A DNA stretch of 64,000 nt from Archilochus colubris (taxonomy: Eukaryota > Chordata > Aves > Apodiformes > Trochilidae): positions 39,932,874 through 39,996,873 of the forward strand of contig CM041090.1 of the NCBI GenBank assembly GCA_023079485.1, in the 5' to 3' direction. Each line of letters starts with the position of its first letter. The first letter of the stretch is position 1. The notes below the pieces were generated by a model. The model saw only the letters and a list, made by a program, of their open reading frames with translations. It was not told the DNA's origin and searched no databases. Below, in pieces: positions 24,206 through 34,959 of the stretch. Made by a program: the position numbers and the translations under genes.

Positions 24206-24545
24206 CAGTTTCCTTTTGGGTTGGAAAGGACCTTAAAGCTCCTCCATTGCCACCCCCCTGCCATGGTCAGGGACACCTCCCACCAGCCCAGGTTGCTCCA
24301 AGCCCCATCCAACCTGGGCTGAGACACTGCCAGGGATGGGGCAGCCACAGCTTCTCTGGGAAACCTGGCACAGGGGCTCAGCACCCTCACAACAAACTAT
24401 TTCTTCATCACATCTCATCTCCATCTCAATCTCCCCTCTTGCAGCTGGAAACCCTTCCCCCTCATCCCATCCCTCCCTGCTCTTGTCCCCAGTCCCTCCC
24501 CAGCTTTCCTGGAGCCCCTTCAGGCACTGGAAGGTGCTCTACATT
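24206..24545 (-). mobile_element. CR1 LINE fragment, right arm of inverted pair
   Basis: Minus-strand group A copy starting at its 3' end (TTGGGTTGGAAAGGACCTTA) and running to GGCACTGGAAGGTGCTCTA. Positions 24,461-24,540 are the exact reverse complement of 24,075-24,154 (80 of 80 bases). Confidence 0.92.
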
Positions 24546-24747
24546 CTCCCTAGAGCCTTTTCTTGGTTATTATCAGGGGTTGGTGCTGATACTCCAGCTC
24601 CACACTTCTCCAAATCCTCTGCTCTGAAGGTAGCCAGCCCCAGCAGGATGCTCTCCCACCGAGGGTCTGTGTACCAACTGACCTCCTGCTGCTAATTATT
24701 CTTGATATTAGTGCTGCCAAGAGCTTGTAATTAGAAGCAGAAAAAGG

Positions 24748-24889
24748 AGATAGATAGATGGATAGAGATAGAGAGATAGAGAGATAGAGAGATAGAGATA
24801 GAGAGATAGAGAGATAGAGAGATAGAGAGATAGAGAGAGAGATAGAGAGATAGAGAGATAGAGAGATAGAGCGATAGAGAGATAGATAG
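24748..24889. repeat. GATA/AGAGATAG array
   Basis: A GATA tract passing into an 8-bp AGAGATAG repeat of about 15 units with a few 6-bp variants. Confidence 0.95.
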
Positions 24890-25949
24890 TTGTGGGGATT
24901 GGGTGGGGAAGACTGAGAAGCATGAGATGCTGCAGGTCAGTGGTCAGGGTGGAGAACATGACCAACAAGAGACCTTCACAGGCATCATTAATCTGGATCC
25001 TTTAATTGGGAGCTTGGAAGAAGCCTTTTCCATCTGTCTTCAAAGAGGGAGAGCCAGAGCTGCCCTGAGGAGGCTGGAGCAGGACAACTGCTGGGCCCTG
25101 CCAGGCTGGCATCATCTCTCTCTCAATGATTTCCATCCTCCTTCACTGCCAGCAGCCTCCTGGATGAAGGACACATGTCCCAACATGTCACAACATGTCA
25201 CAACATATCCCTGACCTCTTCCCTCTCCCTGCTTGCTCAACCCAGCAGCCCCAGGGGAGGCTGAATTTCCATTATTGCTTTCAAGCCTGGCTGCTGGTTG
25301 TTATTGCTTTCTGCTGTATCAGCCATCAAAGTCCCCAGGAAAACAGTGAATAGGACACAAACTGCAAATTAGGCTTTAATTAGAAGCTGGCACCTGCTTT
25401 CCAACCAAGGCTGACAATGAAGATGTCTCCATGTTGCTATGGCAGGCCAGGAACAGACTCCAGTTGCAGGACCCTTTGAAGACAAATTTACTCAGCACTA
25501 TAAACTTGTATGCCAAAGTGATTAACACTTTAATGCTAATATCAAGCTGGACCAGCACACACATTGTATTCATTAGGAGGCATCAGCTTTTCAGCTGGGT
25601 CTTATCAGGATGCAAATGAGGGGTTGACTTGGTCCTGGGCTGCTCCCTAAAGCACAGCCAAAGGGAATTCAATTAATGGGATTTACATCCCAATGTGGCT
25701 CGCCAGGCTCTGCAGGGCTTGATAAGGTGACCAGATGAGAGCTGGGCTACCAGCACTGCCCTGACATTCTGCTCCACCTCCTCCCCATCTTCACTGGGCA
25801 CCCCAAAAACAAAGATGCTTGGCCAAGCCCAACACAAAGATGCTTGGTCAAGCCCAAGCCAAACCTCATTCTCCAGACCTCCTCTGTGATGTTCCTGCTG
25901 GTGTGGGATATCCCTTCTTCTCCCACTGCTGCAGGCATTGAGATCATGG
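24890..25949. other. Intergenic stretch with candidate non-coding element
   Basis: Positions 25,320-25,690 are AT-rich with TTTAATTAG, ATTAACACTTTAATGCTAAT, GATGCAAATGAGG and TCAATTAATGG motifs. A triple ACAACATGTC-like repeat lies at about 25,182-25,208. No gene is supported. Confidence 0.45.
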
Positions 25950-26222
25950 AATGGCTGAAGTTGGAAGGGACCTTAAGGATCATCTCCTCCAAACCCCCTG
26001 CCATGGTCAGGGACACCTCCCACCAGCCCAGGTTGCTCCAAGCCCCATCCAACCTGGGCTGAGACACTGCCAGGGATGGGGCAGCCACAGCTTCTCTGGG
26101 AAACCTGGCACAGGGGCTCAGCACCCTCACACCAAACTATTTCTTCCTCACATCTCATCTAAACCTTCCTTTCTGTTGAAATCATCCCCCCTCATCTGAT
26201 CCCTCCAGGCCCTTGTCCCAAG
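25950..26222 (-). mobile_element. CR1 LINE 3' fragment, left arm of second inverted pair
   Basis: Minus-strand group A copy from GGAATGGCTGAAGTTGGAAG through CCATGGTCAGGGACACCTCC to about 26,222. It abuts a plus-strand copy starting at 26,232. Confidence 0.9.
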
Positions 26223-26231
26223 TCCCTCCAC

Positions 26232-26715
26232 ATCCAGTTCTGGGGTCCCCAAGCCCAGAAGGAGATGGAGGTGTTGGAGTGAGTCCAGAGGAGGCCCTGG
26301 AGCTGCTGGGAGGGCTGGAGCAGCTCTGCTCTGGAGCCAGGCTGAGAGAGTTGGGGGTGTTGAGGCTGGAGAAGAGAAGGCTGCAATGGGGAGAGCTTAG
26401 AGCACCTTCCAGTGCCTGAAGGGGCTCCAGGAAAGCTGGGGAGGGACTGGGGACAAGAGCAGAGAGGGATGGGATGAGGGGGAAGGGTTTCCAGATGGAA
26501 GAGAGGTGAGACGTGAGGAAGGAATAGTTTGGTGTGAGGGTGCTGAGCCCCTGTGCCAGGTTTCCCAGAGAAGCTGTGGCTGCCCCATCCCTGGCAGTGT
26601 CTCAGCCCAGGTTGGATGGGGCTTGGAGCAAACTCCTCCCGTAAGCAGGGACGTTGGAACCAGGTGGTCTTTTAGGTCCCTTCCAAGCCAAACCAGCCTG
26701 GGATTCCATGGAATC
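26232..26715 (+). mobile_element. CR1 LINE 3' fragment, right arm of second inverted pair
   Basis: Plus-strand group A copy from CAGTTCTGGGGTCCCCAAGC to a tail near GGGATTCCATGGAATCTAG. About 40 bp around the usual CTGGGCTGGTGGGAGGTGTC are replaced by ACTCCTCCCGTAAGCAGGG. Confidence 0.92.
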
Positions 26716-27574
26716 TAGAGTGACCCAAGCACACAGAATCACCCTTGTGTATTTGCAGTCTGGCAAACTGTGGCAGTCTCCCTGCTGATGAAGCCCTGGA
26801 TGGAGGAAGGACCATCCAGAGGAGCAATCCTGGACATGGATATGGAGGGAAGAGTGAACAACATTGGTTTGAGAACCCCATTAAACTTTCCATCTGGTGC
26901 CTTAAAAAGCCAACAACAACAAAATATCTGAGTGCATTCAGTTCATGGCCAGGGTTTGAAAATAGAGGGCAGACAAAAGAGTGGCCCACAGGGCAATGGA
27001 CAACCCAGACCATTTGCTCCTCGACCAGACTCATCCCACCAACAACTTTGTAGGGCAGTGTGGGGTTCCCAGGGTGTTCCCAGGGCTTGTGGTGAGGTTT
27101 TTCAGCAGGGAAAAGTCCCCTTCCTGCAAACCTGATGGGCACCACTTGCCCTTGAGTGGCTGCTGGGGGGAGGCAGCCCATGGGATGAGTTTGGAGCTTC
27201 AGGAAGAGGGGCACCTTTGGAAATGTGTTATTGTTCCCTTTGTTATTTTCCTGTTTAAAGGGAGACAAATGTCAACTTCCTTTTCCTTATTATTTTTTTT
27301 TGGGGGGGAGAGGAAAAAAATAAAAAAGACAACCAAGACTGCTGAGCCCAGGGAAGTCCTTCCCACAGCTGCCTCCAGCAATGTGCTCCACGACACGTGA
27401 GCTGCATCCCTCTGAGGTCAGCAGGTCAGGGCTCTTCCCATGGGTATCCATTTCAGAGCCTCCAGAAATCCCCACAAAACAGCAGCTGGAGGGGAGCAGG
27501 GCCTTGTTTGTCCCTGAGCCTGGTAAAATCCCTGGGTGCCATGGGAGGGAGGAAGGGCTGGGGATGTCCAGGAG
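26716..27574. other. Intergenic stretch without recognised elements
   Basis: No gene or transposon recognised. A T/G-rich then A-rich run lies at about 27,291-27,328. Confidence 0.45.
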
Positions 27575-28130
27575 CAGCTCCATCTCCTTCTGGGCTTGGG
27601 GACCCCAGAACTGGATCCAGCACTACACGGGGGGTCTGACCAGAGCAGAGCAGAGGGGGACAATCCCCTCCCTGTCCCTGGTGGCCACACTGCTGGGGAT
27701 GCAGCCCAGGACATGGTTTACTGGCTCGTGTTGAACTTTTCATCACCCAACACCCCCAACTCTCTCCCTGGCTCCAGAGCAGAGCTGCTCCAGCCCTCCC
27801 AGCAGCTCCAGGGCCTCCTCTGGACTCACTCCAACACCTCCATCTCCTTCTGGGCTTGGGGACCCCAGAACTGGACCCAGCACTGTTGGGGGGGGGGTCT
27901 CAGCAGAGCACAGCAAAAGGAGACAATCCCCTCCCTGTCCCTACTGGCCCTGATGCTGGGGATGCAGCCCAGGACAGGGGGGTTTTTGGGCTCCAGCTCA
28001 TGTTGAGCTTCTCCTCTCCCAAATCCTTCCCCTCAAGGCTGCTCTCAACCCATTCCCCACCCAGCCTCTACTTGTACTTGGGATTCCCCCATCCCAGGTG
28101 CAGGACTTTGGATTTCACCTGGTTCAGATG
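27575..28130 (-). mobile_element. Two head-to-tail CR1 LINE fragments
   Basis: Two minus-strand CR1 pieces lie in a row. The first (27,575-27,745) has TCTCCTTCTGGGCTTGGGGA at about 27,583. The second (27,746-28,130) has the same block about 252 bp further on and extends into CAGCTCATGTTGAGCTTCTC and CAGGTGCAGGACTTTGGATT. The copies differ at many sites (for example GATCCAGCACTACACGG against GACCCAGCACTGTTGGG), so this is not a recent tandem duplication. Confidence 0.85.
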
Positions 28131-28961
28131 ATTTGATGCTTTCATCAAGCAGCAGCACTAACCACCAAGCCTGCTGGCACGGGATAAAGCTTGTCCCTGG
28201 CTTCCCAAAGGGAGAAATGAGGAATCCTCCAAACCCTTCCATCACAGTGACATAATTTCCATTACACCCTGCAACCAGCAGAGATGTAATCACATCACTT
28301 GATGGATGGCAGGGTAGGAAGGTGACAATTCCATTATTGACCCGCTGAGGCCAGGATGCTCCTAAATATCTCTTACCTTGGCCAAAGAGGGATGAGGGCT
28401 TTATAACAACCCAAGTGCATTTGGAAGGTGCAGGAGGCTTTTCCAAGCCTGTTTCTGGTGGGAGGTAGGGTTCTTTCCAGGGCAGGCAGCCAGCCAGTTG
28501 GACCCCATTTATTTTCAGGCCCTGTTCAAATGCTCCTGTTCTGCCAGGACATGTGGCAGGCACAGAAATTGCAAATGAGGTTGTCACCACCTGCTCCCAC
28601 ACAATGCAAATGACATTAATGCAGGACAAGGGGACACTTCCACCACAGGCAGCTGCTGCCTGACTGCTGGGAGCCCATCAGCTGAGCCCCCACCTCCCCC
28701 TGATGCTCCCCACCAGGCAACAGGGGCTGGGGGAAGAGCATCCCAGCCAGGCAGATTGAGTCCTGTTAGGATCATCCTGCAGGTGGCCTTTTCCTGGGAT
28801 GGAAAAAATGAATGTTCCTTTCCCCAGGGTAGAAAAACACATCAGAAAATAAACAAACAAAAAAACAAAACAAAAAAAACCCCAAGAAAACCCACCAAGA
28901 AACAAACCCAAACACGATATAGTATACAGACAATTGAGACCATTTATATGGATAAAGAAAA
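28131..28961. other. Intergenic stretch with octamer-like motifs and A-rich run
   Basis: Holds TTGCAAATGAGG (about 28,569) and AATGCAAATGACATTAATGC (28,604-28,623), which resemble POU octamer sites, and a CAAAA-rich run at about 28,846-28,890. No gene. Confidence 0.4.
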
Positions 28962-29430
28962 GGACATTGAGGGGCTGGAGTGTGTCCAGAGAAGGGAATG
29001 GAGCTGGGGAAGGGTCTGGAGCAGAAGTCTGCCCAGGAGCAGCTGAGGGAGCTGGGGGTGTTGATCCTGGAGCAGAGGAGGCTGAGGGGAGACCTTCTGG
29101 CTCTCTGCAACCCCCTGAGAGGAGGCTGGAGCCAGGGGGGGTCGGGCTCTGCTCCCAAGGAACAAGGGATGGGCCAAGAGGAAAGAGCCTCAAGATGTGC
29201 CAGGGGAGGTTTAGGTTGGAGCTGGGGAAGAATTTCTCCCTGACAAGGGTTGTCAGGGCCTGGCCCAGGCTGCCCAGGGCAGGGCTGGAGTCCCCATCAT
29301 CCCTGGAGGGGTTTCAGAGCCCTGGAGATGTGGGGATGAGGGACATGGGGCAGGGGTGGCCTTGGCATTTCTGGGTTAATGGTTGGACTGGATGATTTTA
29401 AAAGTCATTTGCAACCAATTCAGTGATGCT
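28962..29430 (+). mobile_element. CR1 LINE 3' fragment, group C
   Basis: Shares GAGCAGCTGAGGGAGCTGGG and AGGGTTGTCAGGGCCTGGCC with the copy at 14,905. It is more complete at its 3' end, with GGTTGGACTGGATGATTTTA and a decayed tail. Confidence 0.93.
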
Positions 29431-30641
29431 GTGAGTCTCTATGCCGATGAAATTGCTGTTGATGTCAGAGCCATCATAGGGTTGGCTCCTCCAGGCCCTG
29501 AGTAGCCCACTCAGCACCCAACCATCCTCCCTCAACCCCTACCAATTCCCAGAGCATTCAGATAGAATTCAAACCCCTCATTTATGACTGTGGCATGGTC
29601 AAGGAAACTTGGAGGGGGGTGGCGTGGGGGTTGCCTAATTCCAAGGAATAAAATCCCATGCATTTCATGGTCACTCTGGCATTCCCCACTTCCCAGCAGG
29701 TTTCAGCCTCCCGTCTTGCAACCCATCCATCCCTCAGGCTCTGGGCTGCCTGCCCAAATTTTTCAAGGCCGGCCAAAGTCCATCAGCAACTTTTCTCCTC
29801 CACCTCTTCAAAGAGGCAAAGAAAACCCCATGGTGACCCAGGTCCCCTCGGGGACTGCGCCGGTCACGTGCGGGGCAGCAAAATGCAAAGCTGAGCCCTG
29901 ATCTGCTGCAGAGCCTGGGTAGTGAGGAAAAGGTTGGGGAGATGCTAACAATCAGGCCTTTTGAAAGGACTTACAAGGGTTTCAAAGTGTTTCCTCCCAA
30001 CCATGTGATGGCAAATTGTTCGGGAGTAGACGGCTCTTAATTCAAATGCTGGTTGTCATGGGGACGGGATAACACCCCTCCTATTCAAGGATGCCACACA
30101 AGAAGCCTACTATTTGCTACAAGAGGCTTTTGAGTTCAAGCTACACTTTCTAAAGAGCATCCCCTCCCCTCAAAAAGAAAGAAAAAAAAAAGTTATCAAG
30201 AGATTAATATCAGTGCTGACCTTCCCAAGGGCCAGCAGGTACCAAGGCTGCAGGAAGAGCTGTGAGGGCAGGGAAGGAGAGATGGACATGAGAAGCTGCA
30301 GTGTTGATGAGGTCCATCCACTCCTGGAGTTTCTTTTTCATCCCCAAAGTCACTGGCAAGGTCACCTCCTCCTGGTGATGGAGCTGAAAAGCAGCTTGGA
30401 CACTGCAGAGCTGGAGGAGGGCAGGAGGAGGGCTGGGCTCACACCTGGCACTGGCACTGATGTTGGCCACAGTTGTCACCAAGGAGCCTGGATTTGGAGT
30501 AGCTTCCCATACTGGTGTTTGTACCAGCACAATCTGTCTGATGTGCTGAAGTGGCACAGGTCCTGTTGGGAGAAGTTCTGATCTCCCCAGTATGAAGCAC
30601 AGGAACAGAGGTCTGAGGGTGGAAAAGGCAGCTGGAGGTGC
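29431..30641. other. Intergenic stretch with CpG-dense E-box patch
   Basis: At 29,846-29,876 five CpGs and a GTCACGTG E-box (29,863) cluster in a CpG-poor background. An AT-balanced, motif-like segment lies at 29,990-30,090. No gene is supported. Confidence 0.4.
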
Positions 30642-31273
30642 AAGAGGAGGAGAAGAAGGAGAGAGGAAGGAGAGAAGAAGAAGAAGGAGAGAAGAAGGAG
30701 AAGGAGAGAAGAAGAGAGGAGAGGAGAGGAGAGGAGAGGAGAGGAGAGGAGAGGAGAGGAGAGGAGAGGGAGGAGAGGAGAGGAGAGGAGGGAGAGGAGG
30801 AGGAGGAGAGGAGAGGAGGGAGAGGGAGGGAGGAGAGGAGAGGAGAGGGAGGAGAGAGAGGAGAGGAGAGGAGAGGAGAGGAGAGGGAGGAGAGGAGAGG
30901 AGAGGAGAGGAGAGGAGAGGAGAGGTGAGGAGAGGAGAGGAGAGGAGAGGAGAGGAGAGGAGAGGAGAGGAGAGGAGAGGAGAGGAGAGGAGAGGAGGAG
31001 AAAAAAAAAAGGAGAGAAAAAGGAGAAAAGAAGAGAAGGAGAGGAGAGAGGGAGAGAAGGAGAGGAGAAGGAGAGGAGAAGGAGAGGAGAAGGAGAGGAG
31101 AAAGAGAGGAGAAGGAGAGAAGAGAGAAGAAGGAGAGAAAAAGGAGAAAAAAGGAGAGAAAAAGGAGAGAAGAAGAGAAGGAGAGGAGAAGGAGAGAAGA
31201 GAGAAAAGAAGAGAAAAAGGAGAGAAAAGGAGATAAAAAGGAGAGAAAAAGGAGAGAAAAGGAGAGAAGGAGA
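30642..31273. repeat. 632-nt purine tract, (GGAGA)n and related
   Basis: Plus strand is all A/G except T at 30,926 and T at 31,234. Cores at about 30,717-30,772 and 30,927-30,994 are near-perfect GGAGA arrays. The right half is AGAAA/GGAGAA-rich. The open frames across it, up to 423 codons on the minus strand and Ser/Leu/Pro-rich, are artefacts. Confidence 0.98.
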
Positions 31274-32931
31274 CAGACTGCACATCCCCAGACTCATCCA
31301 CCAAAGCCACCAACCACCTTGAGCATTGCTGAGACCTCTCCATGGGCACTTCTCTCACCCCGCTGTGCAAACAGTACCAAGCCCCCCAAGTGCCAACCCT
31401 CTGCTGATTCCCCTTAATCCCATCTCCCTCCATCCCCTGGCCCCATAAAACCACAGGAGATTCACTGCTTCCTGGTACCACCCAGCAGGGCTGGAGCCCC
31501 AGGAGGTGCCAGCAGCACCTGGGACAATGGATTGAGCCCTGAGAAGATGCTGGATCTGATTTCCTGGTGTCTGCTCATGACAATCTTCTTAAAATCCCTG
31601 TGACCCAGAGGGGCACCCAAACCCAGCTCCCATCAGGGCAAAGAGCAGCACCCACTCACCCAAATCAAACCCTGGGGTGGGGGAAATGGCTCAGAGCTGC
31701 TGAACCTGGGGGTAAAATCAGTTACAGAGGCATTCAGAGCCATTCCCTCACCTTCTGCTCAGAGGAGCCAGGGAATCCTTGGAACCAAGCATCAGATGGA
31801 TCCCCAGGAGCTGCTAAAACATGCAAGGAATTTCTGGAACAAACCTGGCAGGCTTTGGGAGCTTTTGGGTGCACTTGGAGTTGCAAACACAGGGCAGACA
31901 GTGGTGTCAGGTTTGGTGATGGATCCCTGCATGTGAATAACCAGTGGATGGGGTCACCACAGTTAGGTGGGCACCAGGGTGGGCTCATGGATGGCTAAAT
32001 CCATGGAGCCCACACGTGGCTCAGGACATCCAGCAGCAGCTGGGAGAGCATTGCTCCATCCCTGCTCAGCCTCTGGGCTCTGCCCTGCACTGGTGCCTGC
32101 TGGAGATGGGGTAAAAACCTGGTTCTCCTGCCTGAAAAAACCCTATTTTGCCTTAGGTGAAGCACAAACCTACGAATCCCCAGGGGACTGGGAGATCCTC
32201 AGTACCCCCACTGATGGGTCCTGGCCCACTGGAGCTGAAGAGATCTCTGATAGCAAGCAGAGCTTCAGGAGGACAAGGGCTAAGGCAGCTTTATTGTTTC
32301 CCCTGACAAGGAAGGAGGAAAACCACCACCTTCTTGCGTGGGAGCAGTGCTGAAGGGGGAGAAGCAACTTGCCAGACAGATGATTCATTTCCATCACCAC
32401 CTCCTCCTCCAGCACTCAGCACCCTCAGAAAAGGAGAACAGGAGGCAAACCTTCTCTTCTCCTTCAGGCTTCTTCTTTGCCTGCAAGAGGAATAAAAACC
32501 AGAAGTACAGCCCAAAACTCATCCCCAGGGATGATGGGGGATGCTTTCCCAGATCCAGCACCAATCCAAGCATCACCCAACAGCCATCAGCATCACCTCA
32601 GACCAAAGAGGCAGCACCCCCATGACTGTGATGTCCCCACAGTAGCATAACCAAAGCAGGAGGATGGGGGGACAACCCTTGGGAACAACCCAAATGGGCT
32701 CTGCAGCTGCTCCCAATGCAAGTCCCATGTCCTGATCCATCTCCAGCTGCTGAGGGTCAGATGTTAATGAGGAAAACCTCTTACCTCTTTACTGGAACTA
32801 CTGGAAAAAGCAAGATGAAATGCCATCCATCTCCCAGGGGCTTTACTGCTTGCTCCCACCATGGGAAAGCAGTCAGGGGCAGCTCACAGCAAGCCCAAAT
32901 TCCCTCCTAGGTGGCTGCTGAAAAGTCAGGC
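31274..32931. other. Intergenic stretch without recognised elements
   Basis: No transposon, tandem repeat or convincing gene. Open frames reach 143 codons with no recognisable family. Confidence 0.45.
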
Positions 32932-33168
32932 TTAACCCCACCTGGAGTGCTGTGTCCTGCTCTGGAATCCCCCACAAAAGAAGGACATGGAGCTGGTGGA
33001 GTCCTCCAGCTTTCCTGGAGCCCCTTCAGGCACTGGAAGGTGCTCTAAGGTCTCCCCATTGCAGCCTTCTCTTCTCCAGCCTCAACACCCCCAACTCTCT
33101 CAGCCTGGCTCCAGAGCAGAGCTGCTCCAGCCCTCCCAGCAGCTCCAGGGCCTCCTCTGGACTCACAG
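32932..33168. mobile_element. Short CR1 inverted pair
   Basis: A plus-strand CR1 piece (32,932-33,000, CACCTGGAGTGCTGTGTCCT to GGAGCTGGTGGAGTCC) is joined directly to a minus-strand group A piece (33,001-33,168, from CAGCTTTCCTGGAGCCCCTT to GGGCCTCCTCTGGACTCAC). Neither has a CR1 3' tail. Confidence 0.8.
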
Positions 33169-34061
33169 AGTCCTGTGGTTCCATGGATCCCACATCCATC
33201 CTGGCACAGCACAGAGCCCATCACTAGGAGGGTCCTGCCAGGAACAAGCTCTCCCAGGAGTTCCCCATCACGTCCCTAGCTCCCAAACCCAACCTCTCCC
33301 ATGCCTCTGGGGTGCCCCAACACTTGGTCTCCATTTTTCTCCCTCTTACTCCATCCTAACAAAGGTGTTTGGTGATGGGGAAGCAGGAAAAGCAAAGGAG
33401 GAGCCTCCCCTTTCCAGAGGGACTGCTTAACACAAGGGTTTGGGGTTTTTTTTTTTCCTCTATTACCGGGTTATGGCTCCCTGTTTTTCTTAATTGAGGT
33501 GTTGCACCTCCATCCTCTCCACTTCAAGGCTGACAATAATTAGCACAGCTCAGCTTTATTACCCTCATCAGCTCTCCCCTTCAGGAAGCAGAAGATCAGA
33601 GGCATCAGCCAGGAATTGGAAAACCAAACCCTGCCAGCTCCTAACGAGCGAATTAGCACAGAATACATATGTGGCCCTTTAAAGAGAATATTTATTAAAA
33701 ATACATCAGTATGTCACTGCTGGGGCACACAGACAGCTTATTAACCAGAGACACCCCCCTCCCGAGCTGGGGTTTTGTCAGCAGTGGAGATAATCAGGCA
33801 GCAGGAGGGTCCCTGATGAAGAGGAGCCCCCGGGTTGGAGCCGCGCATTGCCCAGACTGGGGCAAAAAGGGTGATACTGAAATAAGGATTGAGGCAGGAA
33901 AAGGTGGGCCTGAAACATGGATCTGAGGCAAAAATGTAAGGGAAAAAAAAATCGTGCTTGGTTTTAGCAGTGGTTGTCAATATTAGCTGCAAATCAGGAA
34001 GCAGTGCTCCTGGCCTTGTGCTTTAAACACATGTAAATAAAAATATATATGATAGAGAGGT
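33169..34061. other. Intergenic stretch with candidate non-coding element
   Basis: The segment 33,480-33,740 is motif-rich (ACAATAATTAGC, AGCGAATTAGCACAG, TTTAAAGAGAATATTTATTA, AGCTTATTAACC) and may be a conserved element. No gene. Confidence 0.45.
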
Positions 34062-34540
34062 TTGGATTGGAAAGGACCTTGAAGATGACCCAGTTCCTAC
34101 CCCTTGCCATGGTCAGGGACACCTCCCACCAGCCCAGGTTGCTCCAAGCCCCATCCAACCTGGGCTGAGACACTGCCAGGGATGGGGCAGCCACAGCTTC
34201 TCTGGGAAACCTGGCACAGGGGCTCAGCACCCTCACAACAAACTATTTTTTTCTCATGTCCGACCTAAATCTCCCATCTTTCAGTTTAAAAACATTAACT
34301 TTTAAACATTAAACTCATCTCATCCCTGCAGTTCCTTGTCCCCAGTCCCTCCCCAGCTTTCCTGGAGCCCCTTCAGGCACTGGAAGGTGCTCTAAGGTCT
34401 CCCCATTGCAGCCTTCTCTTCTCCAGCCTCAACACCCCCAACTCTCTCAGCCTGGCTCCAGAGCCCTCAGAGCAGCTCCAGCCCTCAGATCACATCTCTA
34501 TCTTCCTCTGGACTTGCTTCAACAGCTTCATTTCCTTCTT
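34062..34540 (-). mobile_element. CR1 LINE 3' fragment, group A
   Basis: Minus-strand copy with 3' end GTTTGGATTGGAAAGGACCT, then GCCATGGTCAGGGACACCTC, the TTTCAGTTTAAAAACATTAA variant and GGCACTGGAAGGTGCTCTAA. It decays beyond about 34,470. Confidence 0.92.
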
Positions 34541-34959
34541 TTTCTGAGGCATTTGGATGTATCTGATGTATAAATGCAGAGCAGCGTCCCAGCTGGCACA
34601 AGATATTCACACCAGAGTCTCAGTGGGATCCTCTCCTGGTTTCAGTCCCACAGGATTTGCCCCAGCTCTAAGGGATGAAATCAACTGAGAGTCCACAAGG
34701 AGCTGAGACAAGGGTCACACAGCCCTGCAAAGGGAAACCTGGCCAAAAAACCCTATCAAATACCACAAGATTTATGATAAACTCAACAGAATGAATCCCA
34801 GAGCAAAGCAAATTTAGGGACAGTTTCTGTTCCTTCCTCCACAGCCTCCCCCCAAACGAGCCCAGAACCCAATGCCTTCCCCAGACAAAAAGGAGGAAAG
34901 AGAAGGTGACATATGTGTTTATAGTCATATTTCAATTATATGCTAGATATAACTAACTA
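34541..34959. other. Spacer between two CR1 copies
   Basis: About 420 bp of unassigned, moderately AT-rich sequence. Nothing recognised. Confidence 0.45.

Noticed and set aside
26672..27268. 198-codon minus-strand frame
   Set aside because: No family resemblance, and it overlaps the CR1 tail; chance frame.
28045..28629. 194-codon minus-strand frame
   Set aside because: Overlaps a CR1 fragment at its end and shows no domain; chance frame.
30210..31481. 423-codon minus-strand open frame and a 214-codon plus-strand frame
   Set aside because: They run through the purine tract and consist of Ser/Leu/Pro or Arg/Glu low-complexity repeats; they are open because the repeat lacks stop codons.
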